Of a DNA stretch of 5,053 nt, positions 1-5,053 are shown piece after piece; within the stretch, counting starts at the first letter, position 1, and every line of letters starts with the position of its first letter. This DNA is from an uncultured Lachnospiraceae bacterium (GTDB lineage Bacteria; Bacillota; Clostridia; Lachnospirales; Lachnospiraceae). A program made the translations under genes and the position numbers. The notes below the pieces were generated by a model. It ran no database searches and was not told the origin of the DNA. It was given only the letters and a program-made list of their open reading frames with translations. The stretch lies in the NCBI GenBank assembly GCA_905201915.1, contig CAJKQE010000128.1, positions 1 to 5,053 on the forward strand. The letters are read 5' to 3'.

Positions 1-1
1 A

Positions 2-157
2 GATGGCAGATTCCTGAAGCACATAAAGTTCCGTTTTCCGGTGTATTTTGGAGATAGGGAAATACAGGAACTTTGTTGGGACAATGAAAGTACCGTTGAG
101 ACGGTTTGTTTGCTGTCAAAAAGAGATTGGTTAAAGCCCAAAAAGTATAAAAAATAG
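2..157 (+). CDS. C-terminal end of an upstream protein (partial; carries a VETVCLLSK motif)
   Basis: The frame is open from the window edge to a TAG at 155-157 and gives 51 residues. The sequence looks like real protein: aromatic-rich and mixed in the first half (KFRFPVYFGDREI, then ELCWDNESTVETV), followed by a very basic tail ending KPKKYKK. From memory, the stretch VETVCLLSK resembles the motif in Bacillota proteins annotated as RlmD/RumA-type 23S rRNA uracil methyltransferases and their mobile-element-linked relatives. In those proteins roughly 100 further residues normally follow, whereas here the protein ends 11 residues later. It may therefore be a truncated or recombined tail at an element junction. 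No catalytic domain is visible, so the function is not assigned. The coding call is fairly firm and the family is weak. Confidence 0.6.
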   Translation, partial: DGRFLKHIKFRFPVYFGDREIQELCWDNESTVETVCLLSKRDWLKPKKYKK

Positions 158-175
158 CGTATTTCCGGGCTTTTT
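133..175 (+). terminator. Terminator-like stem at the end of the upstream gene
   Basis: AAAGCCC at 133-139 pairs perfectly with GGGCTTT at 167-173, and the T-run extends to 175. The left arm lies in the last codons of the upstream gene and the loop is long (27 bases) and AT-rich. This is a plausible but not ideal intrinsic terminator, because the long loop lowers stability. Confidence 0.4.
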
Positions 176-311
176 CGGGTGTTTTTAAGATTCCGGATTT
201 GCTCGGTTTTTTCTATGGAAACATATCTACTAAAGTAATTTAATTAGGGTTGAAGCTGTAAGAAAGTTTAAACAGGTTGTGGCACTAAAATAGATGGCAT
301 CTAGGGTGCAA

Positions 312-324
312 ACTCAATTTGAGT
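312..324. promoter_or_regulatory. Palindrome ACTCAA-T-TTGAGT, possible operator
   Basis: Two perfect 6-base arms flank a single central T. It lies about 90 bases before the start codon of the abortive-infection-like gene and overlaps the only -35-like box seen in the leader (TTGAGT). A short palindrome can occur by chance in AT-rich DNA, so the operator role is an inference. Confidence 0.3.
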
Positions 325-337
325 GAGTGATTTAGAT

Positions 338-355
338 GTTGTCAAATCCGACAAC
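338..355. promoter_or_regulatory. Inverted repeat GTTGTC-N6-GACAAC
   Basis: There are two perfect 6-base arms with a 6-base spacer, 57 bases upstream of the first cassette start codon. The right arm can alternatively be used in a competing hairpin, with CCGACA (348-353) pairing to TGTTGG (361-366) through one G-T pair. The site could therefore be a protein-binding site or a small RNA switch. No regulator gene is seen nearby. Confidence 0.3.
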
Positions 356-412
356 TCGACTGTTGGTATTATGTAAGGCAGTGGATTAGATGTTATGGAA
401 GGAGAAAAGTAT

Positions 413-1291
413 ATGATTGATACAAAGGAAAGAATAGCACGTTCAAATATTTACAGCATTTTCGGAAAACTTATGAATAGACTCATTGACAATAACGATG
501 ATGGTGAAGTATTGCTTAAAAAAGCAGGATTATCATCATTTGTAGAAGAATATGAAAATAAATTATGTCCTTATTGGTATAACAGAGGTTATCCAAACAG
601 AAATGACCAGTATAATCCAGAATACGCATGTATGGCTATCTGTGAGAAAATAGAATCCGATGAAACGGCGTTGTTAAGATTTTTAAACACAATTTTGGAA
701 AGTATTCATCAGATAGATGAACAGCAGTATGAGAAGTTAACGAACTACCTCAATGTAATTGGATATGAGTTGCTTGAAACTGTCGAGGAGGATGATTATT
801 ACGAAACAATAAATTATTCTCTTATTCCTGCTTCTGGTGGTGCGCAGCAAAGAAATGCAGATGTTACATATTTACGTTCTATGTTAGTAACGCATCATTT
901 AGATTTGGTAATTCTTTACGATGAAGCTATTTCAAATTTTGGTTCAGGTCAGTATGTAAGTTGTATTGAAAACTGCAGGTCGCTTTTTGAGAGCTTTTTC
1001 AAAAAATTAGATACAGTTAATAATGATTATATTAAAGGAATTCTCAATGCAACTGGTGAGACAATTATAGAGAACGGTGCACAGCTTACATCTATAAAGA
1101 AGATATATACATATTGGATTACTAACAAAAAAGGTGCAAACAGATTCCGTTTATTTCAAACAATGTATAGTGTGATGTCTGGATTGGGGACACATCACGA
1201 AGATGTCGCTAGCAAAGAAGATGCATTATTGTTATTACGATATGTAGAAGACTGCTTGTTGTGGTGTTTTAGAAAAGGTATTAATTGCTAA
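413..1291 (+). CDS. Abortive-infection/HEPN-like helical protein (hypothetical)
   Basis: This gene encodes 292 aa, starting at ATG 413. AGGAG at 400-404 sits 8 bases upstream of it, whereas the in-frame ATG at 395 has no comparable site. The protein is soluble and mostly helical. The N-terminal half (about 8-125) carries SNIYSIFGKLMNRLIDNNDD, similar in style to the N-terminal region of AbiJ-type proteins. The C-terminal half (about 160-288) looks like an Abi_C/HEPN-type helical bundle and carries GLGTHHED at 257-264, followed by a long helix (KEDALLLLRYVEDCLLW). Related domains in abortive-infection proteins often end with a His-containing motif of this kind, but a canonical HEPN R-x4-6-H is not clear. 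The gene is first in a three-gene run with an immunity protein and a nuclease, with 27 bases to the next start codon. A defence or regulatory partner role is inferred. The coding call is firm and the family call is tentative. Confidence 0.75.
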   Translation: MIDTKERIARSNIYSIFGKLMNRLIDNNDDGEVLLKKAGLSSFVEEYENKLCPYWYNRGYPNRNDQYNPEYACMAICEKIESDETALLRFLNTILESIHQIDEQQYEKLTNYLNVIGYELLETVEEDDYYETINYSLIPASGGAQQRNADVTYLRSMLVTHHLDLVILYDEAISNFGSGQYVSCIENCRSLFESFFKKLDTVNNDYIKGILNATGETIIENGAQLTSIKKIYTYWITNKKGANRFRLFQTMYSVMSGLGTHHEDVASKEDALLLLRYVEDCLLWCFRKGINC

Positions 1292-1318
1292 GTGAAAAAC
1301 TTGGAGAAAGGAAAAACT

Positions 1319-1744
1319 ATGATTTCCGAAGAATTAAAATTGATTGTGGATAAATTCAATGAACAGGGAAAAATGAATTTTCTTGAAGAAACCACAGAAG
1401 AAAAGATATCAGAATTTGAGAAAGAGCGTAGTGTAAAGCTTCCAACAAAATTCAAGGAATGGTTGTTGTTTTCTGATGGTGGGGAGTTTTTCTTACCAGC
1501 AGGCATTCAGTTATATGGTATTGAGCATAAACCATTAATTGATGTAGATAACAATGACAGACCTAGTGAAGATTATATCGTCATCGGTGCTCTTGCATCA
1601 GGAGACCCTATTCTCTGTGAAAAAGATGGTGAAAGAATCGCTATTTACAATCAGGAGGCTGGAAGAATTGAAGATGACGAAATCTATGATGATTTCATAG
1701 CTTTTTTGAATGACCTGTATGATTTGCTTGGCATAGGAGGTTGA
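1319..1744 (+). CDS. SMI1/KNR4 (SUKH) family immunity protein
   Basis: This encodes a 141-aa acidic cytoplasmic protein. The chosen start is ATG 1319, preceded by AAAGGA at 1307-1312 with a 6-base gap. An in-frame GTG at 1292 would add 9 residues but would start directly after the upstream stop with no ribosome site of its own. SUKH hallmarks are clear: the helix EEKISEFEKERSVKLPTKFK (28-47) leads into EWLLFSDGG (47-55), then GIQLYGI (62-68), DYIVIGALASGDPI (85-98) and an acidic C-terminal helix (EDDEIYDDFIAFLNDLYDLL). SUKH proteins are known as immunity partners of bacterial nuclease and deaminase toxins, binding the cognate toxin and blocking it. The gene directly downstream is an HNH nuclease, so it is the likely partner. 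Immunity genes usually follow their toxin; here the order is reversed. The family assignment is confident and the exact partner is inferred. Confidence 0.88.
   Translation: MISEELKLIVDKFNEQGKMNFLEETTEEKISEFEKERSVKLPTKFKEWLLFSDGGEFFLPAGIQLYGIEHKPLIDVDNNDRPSEDYIVIGALASGDPILCEKDGERIAIYNQEAGRIEDDEIYDDFIAFLNDLYDLLGIGG
1735..1740 (+). promoter_or_regulatory. Strong Shine-Dalgarno (AGGAGG) inside the immunity gene's end
   Basis: A perfect AGGAGG lies within the last codons of the SUKH gene, 8 bases before the ATG at 1749 of the nuclease gene. The stop of the immunity gene (1742-1744) falls between the two. Ribosomes finishing the immunity protein would pass over this site, so coupled translation is plausible, with immunity made before nuclease. 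Confidence 0.8.
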
Positions 1745-1748
1745 TTCC

Positions 1749-2669
1749 ATGTCAAGACGAACAGCAGAATCCAATAAAGCGATACTTGCGGCTTGGAATA
1801 AGGAACAAGAACTTGTTCAGGAAGGTAAAGGAACAAGAGAGTGGACTCCAAAACAGCAGCAAGATATTCTTGAAAAAGGCAAAGCTTACGATGACGATGG
1901 CGTTGCATTTCAAGGTCAGCACATGAAGAACGCTGAAATGTATCCGGAATATCAAGGAGACCCCGGAAACATTCAGTTCCTTACAAGAGCTGAGCATTTA
2001 GAGGCTCATAACGGAAACTGGAGAAATCCAACAAACTGGTATTTTAATCCAGTAACTAAAGAAAAATTTGACTTTGGTGATGGCCCATTTATTCCGTGTG
2101 AAGTAATCCACTTACCTGAGCCGATAATGAAACCAAGCATAACTGTAGAGCAAAAAGAAGAAACAATAACAAAACCGATAGAAAAGGTAGAAACAGAAGA
2201 AATACCTAAAATCAAACCAGAAGCGGAAACGATAACTATAAAACCGGTAAATACGCCAAAACCTGATATCAAGCAAGCTGGAGGTTTTGGTAATACGGTA
2301 AAAAAGGCCTTTAAAGCAGTAGTTGATTTTTCTGACCGTCATCCCGTTCTAACAGGAATAGTTAAGGCTGTGGGAGTAGCTGGATTGGCAGTCGCTGCAG
2401 ATGCAGTAGCAAACGGAGGTCGTTCTAATTCTGGTAATGGCAGTTCAGATGATTACAGCTATACACCATCCCAAAGTGGAAGTAATTATTTTAGTGATAG
2501 TTATGACGAAGTGCAAGTTAATTCAGTAGATGACGATACTTCGTTGGAACGCAAGTCACCTAAAGCACACATGGTTAAAGGACACAGTCAGCGATATCAT
2601 TATAAAGATGGTAGTGTTCGCTGGAAGGAAAAAGAACCATATTCAAGTGGCGGTAATAAAGACGAATAA
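1749..2669 (+). CDS. HNH/GH-E-like nuclease toxin with N-terminal catalytic domain
   Basis: This encodes 306 aa. The nuclease-like domain is at about 25-97: REWTPKQQQDIL, then GQHMKNAEMYPEYQGDPGNI (56-75), FLTRAEHLEAHNGNW (77-91) and RNPTN. This matches the polymorphic-toxin HNH/Endo VII-type pattern (often G-H-H, then E/P-E-x-x-G-x-P-x-N-I, then H-x-x-x-H). Likely catalytic residues are H58, N74, H83 and H87, and Gln57 stands where many relatives have His. A Lys/Pro/Glu/Thr-rich linker follows (about 123-175), then an Ala/Gly-rich hydrophobic segment (about 198-224, HPVLTGIVKAVGVAGLAVAA). A Ser/Asn/Gly-rich acidic stretch comes next (225-268), and last a basic tail with HMVKGHSQRYHYKDG (274-288). 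There is no signal peptide, LXG, WXG or RHS delivery domain. DNA or RNA cleavage is inferred from the fold, and neutralisation by the adjacent SUKH protein is inferred from the pairing. The tail and hydrophobic segment are unassigned. Confidence 0.8.
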   Translation: MSRRTAESNKAILAAWNKEQELVQEGKGTREWTPKQQQDILEKGKAYDDDGVAFQGQHMKNAEMYPEYQGDPGNIQFLTRAEHLEAHNGNWRNPTNWYFNPVTKEKFDFGDGPFIPCEVIHLPEPIMKPSITVEQKEETITKPIEKVETEEIPKIKPEAETITIKPVNTPKPDIKQAGGFGNTVKKAFKAVVDFSDRHPVLTGIVKAVGVAGLAVAADAVANGGRSNSGNGSSDDYSYTPSQSGSNYFSDSYDEVQVNSVDDDTSLERKSPKAHMVKGHSQRYHYKDGSVRWKEKEPYSSGGNKDE

Positions 2670-2676
2670 CAAAATA

Positions 2677-2703
2677 CCCTCCAGGCCACAATAGCTTGGC
2701 GGG
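2677..2703 (+). terminator. Stem-loop closing the three-gene cassette
   Basis: The stem has ten positions, CCCTCCAGGC against GCTTGGCGGG, with one mismatch, one G-T pair and a 7-base loop. It begins 7 bases after the nuclease stop codon. Only TTT follows the stem, so termination would be weak, but the position is what is expected for the cassette's end. Confidence 0.5.
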
Positions 2704-2716
2704 TTTCGTGCGTCTA

Positions 2717-2740
2717 GGGTTTGTCAAGAAAAGTGTGTAA
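2717..2740. repeat. IS256-type terminal-inverted-repeat-like sequence
   Basis: The sequence runs GGGTTTGTCAAG at 2717-2728 and then GTGTGTAA at 2733-2740. From memory, IS256-family ends often read TGTCAAG, then a short A/T-rich gap, then TGTGTAA, pointing inward. The orientation fits the 3' end of the transposase remnant on the right, although about 320 bases separate it from the transposase stop, longer than usual. The partner end beyond the truncated 5' side is not seen. Confidence 0.4.
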
Positions 2741-2815
2741 GTAATTTTTAATTATCTTTTGATGATATCAGAAGTTTCTTAATTTAAACAAATATTTCAT
2801 ACATATGCACTAAAA

Positions 2816-2853
2816 GCAGGACGCTCTCTTCTAGAGTTGCCTGGCTATTTTTT
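2816..2853 (+). terminator. Imperfect stem-loop followed by a T-run
   Basis: GCAGG pairs with CCTGGC (one bulge) and GCTCT pairs with AGAGT around a CTTCT loop, with a 2x2 internal mismatch between the two helices. TATTTTTT follows at 2846-2853. This is a plausible intrinsic terminator on the + strand. No gene that needs it lies immediately upstream, so it may back up the cassette terminator or be inherited from an older insertion. Confidence 0.4.
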
Positions 2854-2947
2854 AGAACTTTAATCTTAAAACTGTATGTATTTATCGATACGTTCTTTGA
2901 GAGACTATGAAGAAAAATCTGTAAATATGATCTTCTATGATAAGAAT

Positions 2948-2982
2948 GGGCGAGAGGCTTAAACAAAATCAGCTTTTCGCCC
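2948..2982. terminator. 12-base-pair stem-loop (terminator-like)
   Basis: GGGCGAGAGGCT at 2948-2959 pairs along its full length with AGCTTTTCGCCC at 2971-2982, including two G-T pairs, with an 11-base loop. The sequence after it on the + strand is TTGCTTTATATATA, only moderately T-rich. It may be a terminator for + strand transcription or a structural hairpin of an insertion element. Confidence 0.45.
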
Positions 2983-3022
2983 TTGCTTTATATATAACAG
3001 TTACAAAATTGCATGTCAACAG

Positions 3023-3057
3023 CAGGCGGGTAATCCGCCTGTTTTTCTGCTTTTTTT
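3023..3057 (+). terminator. Intrinsic terminator facing the transposase remnant
   Basis: CAGGCGG, loop GTAAT and CCGCCTG form a perfect 7-base-pair GC-rich stem at 3023-3041. TTTTT follows directly, and a second run of seven Ts lies at 3051-3057. It is the strongest terminator in the window for + strand transcription and sits 17 bases from the transposase stop codon. It would stop cassette read-through from running antisense into the transposase gene. On the - strand the hairpin follows the transposase stop but lacks a U-run. Confidence 0.7.
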
Positions 3058-3058
3058 A

Positions 3059-4030
3059 TTACTCTGGTAAGCGACCTTCATACATGATACTCAGCTCTCC
3101 ATAAACCTGAGCCCAGTTCTGGATCATTGCTGTCCATTTTTTCGTAGCTTCAAAGGTAGCCAGATAAAGGGCTTTTAAAAGGGCTGTGTCACTTGGAAAG
3201 ACGCTTCTCTGACGGTTCAGCTTCCGATAAGTGGAATTCAGCGATTCAATGGTATTTGTTGTATAAATGACCTTTCTAACCGTTGCTGAAAACTTGAAGA
3301 TTGGGGAAATAGCATCCCAGTTATCCTTCCAGCGTTTCATGGAATTCGGATATTTCGGAGTCCATTTTTCTGTCACTCTATCTAAAGCTGCCAACGCTTT
3401 CTTTTCATCAGCTGCCTGATATATCGTTTTTAAATCTGTAGCAAATGCTTTTCTGTCTTTATCTGGAACATATTTCAAGGTATTTCTCACCTGATGAACG
3501 ATACACCTTTGATATTCTGTCTTAGGAAATGCTGCAGCGATTGCTTCTTTGATACCAGTAAGCCCATCTGCACAGATGATCAGGACATCTTTTACACCAC
3601 GATTTTTTAATTCGTTTAAGACGGAGAGCCAATACTTGGAACTTTCATTTTCTCCAATACGGATGGTAAGCACTTCTTTCTTACCTTCCGCATTAATCCC
3701 AAGAATGACATAGGCAGCAAGCTTCCGGATCACTCCATTATCACGAACGGAATAATGGATGGCATCAATATAAAGAATCGGATAGACTTCATCCAAAGGG
3801 CGATTCTGCCAGTCTTCAATCTGTGGAAGAATCTTATCTGTAACATCTGATATAAAGCCTTCCGACGTTTCAAAGCCATAAATATCTTCGATTGTTTCTG
3901 AAATCTGCCGGGTTGTCATACCTTTTGCATACATAGAAATAATCTTCTGATCGATATCTGAAATGTCTTTCTGACGTTTCTTTACTACTTGAGGTTCAAA
4001 AGTTGATTTTCTGTCTTTTATTGAAATTTG
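3059..4030 (-). pseudogene. IS256-family transposase, 5'-truncated
   Basis: This is the catalytic part of a mutator-type DDE transposase. Counted from the internal Met at 3934, the triad is D57 (YIDAIHYSV), D123 (ICADGLTG) and E230 (TTNTIESLN), with the family's C-x-x-H at C144/H147 (RCIVHQVRN). The C-terminus is complete (MYEGRLPE, stop at 3059-3061). The homologous reading frame continues upstream of that Met through KRQKDISDIDQKIIS and KDRKSTFEPQVVK, so the annotated Met is internal. Recognisable homology fades around 4025-4035 and the frame is closed by a stop at 4064-4066. IS256-family proteins are usually close to 400 aa, so roughly 70-100 N-terminal residues, including the DNA-binding region, are missing. 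No ribosome site precedes the internal Met. The copy is therefore probably inactive. Confidence 0.9.
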
Positions 4031-4042
4031 TGCATGGCAGGG

Positions 4043-4054
4043 TACAGTACTGTA
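4043..4054. promoter_or_regulatory. Perfect 12-base palindrome TACAGTACTGTA
   Basis: The two arms TACAGT and ACTGTA meet without a spacer. The palindrome lies 24 bases upstream of the -35 box of the helicase promoter, at the edge of the transposase truncation. Outer bases GGCA (4036-4039 region) and TGCC (4055-4058) add a partly paired flank. It could be a regulator site for the helicase gene or a scar of the rearrangement. Confidence 0.4.
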
Positions 4055-4078
4055 TGCCGAAATTTATGTAAAATTTTG

Positions 4079-4107
4079 TTGGCATTCAGCGTTTTAATTC
4101 TTATAAT
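4079..4107 (+). promoter_or_regulatory. Sigma-A promoter (TTGGCA-N17-TATAAT) for the helicase gene
   Basis: The -35 box TTGGCA at 4079-4084 matches consensus in five of six bases and the -10 box TATAAT at 4102-4107 is perfect, with an ideal 17-base spacer. Transcription would start near 4114, giving a leader of about 54 bases before the ATG at 4168. This is the best promoter in the window. Confidence 0.8.
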
Positions 4108-4167
4108 ATTAATATGGAAAAATGGTGTTGAAAAGAATATGTTGGAAAAGAAAAATTGGAGAATATT

Positions 4168-5022
4168 ATGAAACAGGCAATTGTAAATTTTTGCAAAGCA
4201 ATGGATACAGGACTATTCTTGTTAGATATGCCGACGGGCTTCGGAAAAACATATAGTGTACTTGATTTTATGGTTGACAATTACGATTCGCCTGAATTCA
4301 AGGATAAGAAGATTTTTTTTGTTACAACCCTTAAGAAAAATTTACCAGATAAGGAGTTACGAGAGCATTTTGCAAAGCGTGGTAAGGCAGGAGATTACGA
4401 TAAATACTGTCTGCGGATAGATGCCAATGTAGATATGGTTGTGGAAAAATTGGATGAACTATATCGTGCAAGAAAAATCCCACCGACAATTACTATGAAG
4501 CAAGAATTTAAGGATTTACATGGTTCAGTAAAATTGTTAAACGAATATGGAGATAAAAAGTGTGAATTAAAAGGAACCAGTAGGGACATTATAAATGTTT
4601 TGTGCAAGAGCGCAGAAGATGTTATTCGCAAGCAGCAGGAAGGTGCTTTTCGTAGAGTGATAGAAAGCGAACTAAAGCAGTTCAAGACACCAAAGGAAAA
4701 GTTAAAGAATATTGCTAATAATCCGGATTATCAATGGATAGGAGAATTATATCCGGCAGTGTATACGAGAGAGAAAAGGATATTTTTTATGTCGATGGAC
4801 AAGTTTTTCTTGGGGAACACTACAATTATTGAACCTACATATAGTTTTTTTAATAATGATATTACAAAAAATGCAATTATTTTTATAGACGAGTTTGATG
4901 CAACGAGAGACAGATTGCTTAATCAGATCATAACAAGAGGTTTAGAAAATCATATTGATTATTTAGGCTTGTTTCATCGTGTATATGCATCTTTGAAGAC
5001 TAGTACAACGAATAATAAATAA
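4168..5022 (+). CDS. Helicase-like ATPase, N-terminal portion (probably truncated)
   Basis: This gene encodes 284 aa from ATG 4168, with GGAG at 4158-4161 and a 6-base gap; an in-frame TTG at 4156 is less likely. Walker A is DMPTGFGKTYS (20-30), with K27 and T28 as nucleotide-binding residues. A motif Ia-like strand, KKIFFVTTLKKNL, is at 47-59, and Walker B is AIIFIDEFD (236-244), DEFD instead of the usual DEAH. These mark the first RecA-like domain of a superfamily 2 or DinG/Cas3-like helicase. Between them lies a long insert (about 60-205) that is charged and helical. The frame ends in a low-complexity tail, KTSTTNNK, soon after Walker B, before motif III and the second RecA domain, so this fragment cannot be a complete helicase. 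Truncation by rearrangement or a premature stop is the simplest reading. Such helicases often belong to phage-defence systems, but no partner is visible before the window ends. Confidence 0.75.
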   Translation: MKQAIVNFCKAMDTGLFLLDMPTGFGKTYSVLDFMVDNYDSPEFKDKKIFFVTTLKKNLPDKELREHFAKRGKAGDYDKYCLRIDANVDMVVEKLDELYRARKIPPTITMKQEFKDLHGSVKLLNEYGDKKCELKGTSRDIINVLCKSAEDVIRKQQEGAFRRVIESELKQFKTPKEKLKNIANNPDYQWIGELYPAVYTREKRIFFMSMDKFFLGNTTIIEPTYSFFNNDITKNAIIFIDEFDATRDRLLNQIITRGLENHIDYLGLFHRVYASLKTSTTNNK

Positions 5023-5053
5023 TTGCTATATTAAACAGAGGCCGCTTCATCTT

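Larger units (their letters stand above)
158..412. other. Intergenic region with no gene; two inverted repeats, no strong promoter
   Basis: No reading frame here looks coding. The distal half of the terminator-like stem lies at the left. An interrupted palindrome is found at 312-324 and an inverted repeat at 338-355, both shortly upstream of the first cassette gene. The best promoter candidate is weak: TTGAGT at 319-324, a 17-base spacer and TCAAAT at 342-347, four of six matches in each box. Its -35 box is the right arm of the 312-324 palindrome, which would suit repressor control if the promoter is real. Confidence 0.5.
2670..3058. other. Non-coding, hairpin-rich interval between cassette and transposase remnant
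   Basis: About 390 AT-rich bases hold no convincing gene on either strand. They contain four stem-loops (2677-2703, 2816-2845, 2948-2982, 3023-3041) and an IS256-terminal-repeat-like sequence at 2717-2740. A loosely matching inverted counterpart lies at 3001-3020. The interval may be the 3' flank of the insertion sequence, a small transposase-dependent element, or the debris of several insertions. A 60-codon open frame on the - strand here has no ribosome site and no recognisable protein character. Confidence 0.55.

Noticed and set aside
395..412. Earlier start (ATG 395) for the abortive-infection-like gene
   Set aside because: The Shine-Dalgarno AGGAG at 400-404 lies downstream of it and is ideally placed for ATG 413.
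1288..1506. Antisense frames across the immunity and nuclease genes (for example 1288-1506 and 2006-2342 on the - strand)
   Set aside because: They mirror clearly coding + strand genes and have no domain character or ribosome sites.
2784..2966. A 60-codon open frame on the - strand in the non-coding interval
   Set aside because: It has no ribosome site and no recognisable protein character, and it runs through two hairpins. It is probably chance in AT-rich DNA.
2670..3058. A CRISPR array or tandem repeats in the non-coding interval
   Set aside because: No regularly spaced direct repeats are visible; the structure consists of unrelated hairpins.
4034..4171. A 45-codon + strand frame (MAGYSTVCRNL...) with a hydrophobic stretch and a stop that overlaps the helicase ATG
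   Set aside because: The overlap ATGA suggested coupling, but the strong promoter would start transcription near 4114, after this start codon. The frame has no clear ribosome site and the hydrophobic stretch is encoded by the promoter DNA itself.

Overview
The window looks like an accessory (defence or mobile-element) stretch of a low-GC Bacillota chromosome. The AT-rich codon use, strong Shine-Dalgarno sequences, a SUKH-immunity/HNH-nuclease pair and an IS256-type transposase all fit a gut Lachnospiraceae such as Blautia, Roseburia or Ruminococcus relatives. The taxonomy is inferred, not proven.

Left edge (1-412): the C-terminal 51 codons of an upstream gene end at 157. A transcription-terminator-like stem follows, then about 240 bases without a gene. 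That gap holds two inverted repeats (312-324 and 338-355) and only a weak promoter candidate.

Centre (413-2669): three genes run on the + strand, each with its own good Shine-Dalgarno and close to the next. The first (292 aa) is a helical, abortive-infection/HEPN-like protein. The second (141 aa) is an acidic SMI1/KNR4 (SUKH) immunity protein. The third (306 aa) is an HNH-type nuclease whose catalytic domain lies at the N-terminus and is followed by a Lys/Pro/Glu-rich linker, an Ala/Gly-rich hydrophobic segment and a basic tail. SUKH proteins typically neutralise nuclease toxins, so the last two form a plausible immunity-toxin pair. The Shine-Dalgarno of the nuclease lies inside the 3' end of the immunity gene, so the immunity protein would be made first. 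The first gene could be a third component of the same system or an independent defence gene.

Right-centre (2670-4030): a hairpin-rich non-coding interval holds four stem-loops and an IS256-like terminal-repeat-like sequence. It is followed on the - strand by an IS256-family transposase that keeps its DDE residues and C-terminus but has lost its N-terminal DNA-binding part, so it is a pseudogene.

Right edge (4031-5053): next to the transposase truncation there is a 12-base perfect palindrome and a near-consensus sigma-A promoter (TTGGCA, 17-base spacer, TATAAT). These lead into a gene for the N-terminal part of a helicase-like ATPase with Walker A and DEFD Walker B motifs. The reading frame stops after 284 codons, before any second helicase domain, so the gene is probably truncated or the family is unusual. 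Overall the region reads as a patchwork of defence genes and mobile-element debris. The most unusual part is the 413-2669 cassette.
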